Below, piece by piece: positions 5,980 through 6,088 of a DNA stretch of 6,088 bases. The translations under genes and the position numbers were made by a program. The notes beneath the pieces are model-generated. The model was not told the DNA's origin. It saw only the letters and a list, made by a program, of their open reading frames with translations, and ran no database searches. The stretch spans positions 1 to 6,088 of the forward strand of contig CANNLB010000196.1 of NCBI GenBank assembly GCA_947505565.1, written 5' to 3'. This DNA is from Acidobacteriota bacterium (GTDB taxonomy: Bacteria > Acidobacteriota > Terriglobia > Bryobacterales > Bryobacteraceae). Position 1 is the first letter of the stretch, and every line of letters begins with the position of its first letter.

Positions 5980-6023
5980 CCTTTCTATTCTACCGAGTGC
6001 GGCGTTCTGATACGCTACTCGGA
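5980..6023. promoter_or_regulatory. Divergent intergenic region between asd and a Tat-type gene
   Basis: Only 44 bp separate the asd ATG (5979, minus) from the GTG of the plus-strand gene at 6024, so any promoters must overlap it or lie within the opposite gene. On the minus strand TAGAAT at 5992-5987 is a fair -10, but no -35 stands at 16-18 nt. If it is used, asd mRNA would begin almost at the ATG. No clear operator palindrome is visible. The evidence is weak. Confidence 0.3.
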
Positions 6024-6088
6024 GTGTTAACCCGTCGCCAACTCTTTCCCGTAATCGGTAGTGCCGTGCTCGTGGCGCAGACTCCGAA
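6024..6088 (+). CDS. Divergent gene with Tat-like signal peptide, 5' end only
   Basis: A plus-strand frame from GTG 6024 stays open to the right edge and reads [19 protein letters not shown] and on. The T-R-R-Q-L-F segment fits the twin-arginine motif (S/T-R-R-x-F-L) and is followed by a short hydrophobic stretch ending in A-Q, as in Tat signal peptides of exported enzymes. GGAG at 6021-6024 overlaps the start codon, which is closer than usual. An in-frame GTG at 5997 is an alternative start that would add nine residues (VRRSDTLLG). Only 21 codons are visible, so the function cannot be named. Confidence 0.5.
   Translation, partial: MLTRRQLFPVIGSAVLVAQTP

Noticed and set aside
5023..6030. 335-codon open frame on the plus strand
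   Set aside because: It is antisense to asd, whose identity is certain, and has the same low-complexity Gly/Asp/Glu composition.

Overview
The window looks like chromosomal DNA of a GC-rich, free-living soil-type bacterium. The combination of a PVA-dehydrogenase-like cytochrome/PQQ protein, a Lipocalin_5-type exported protein, a D-aminoacylase-family amidohydrolase, exported proteins with 'D-x-T-P-P-x-L' N-termini and a transposase starting MSKCLDPFRFLLISLAG recalls Acidobacteriota of the Solibacter/Bryobacter group. That placement rests on recalled protein families, not on a search.

Right and central part (about 1069-5979, very GC-rich, minus strand): a compact block of four genes, apparently one operon, read right to left. 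In order they are asd (aspartate-semialdehyde dehydrogenase, long gammaproteobacterial-type form), an exported cytochrome c/PQQ beta-propeller protein, a small exported lipocalin-like protein, and an exported N-acyl-D-amino-acid deacylase-like amidohydrolase. The spacers are 25, 3 and 2 nt. The first gene is a cytoplasmic enzyme for Lys/Met/Thr and diaminopimelate synthesis; the other three carry export signals. No established pathway joins them. A divergent plus-strand gene with a Tat-like N-terminus starts 44 bp from the asd start and runs off the right edge.

Left part (1 to about 1000, visibly less GC-rich): a small hypothetical protein gene (572-901, minus) and then a 296-bp stretch with no gene. 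Next comes the 5' end of an exported-protein gene (from 275, minus) whose recognisable sequence stops near position 130. At the extreme left edge are the first 16 codons of a transposase (50 to 1, minus). The simplest reading is that an insertion sequence interrupted the exported-protein gene and that the window contains only one end of it.

I found no CRISPR array, rRNA, tRNA or recognised riboswitch. The most informative observations are the insertion-sequence end with its broken target gene, the amidohydrolase that lacks the D-aminoacylase metal-bridging Cys, and the odd gene partnership downstream of asd.
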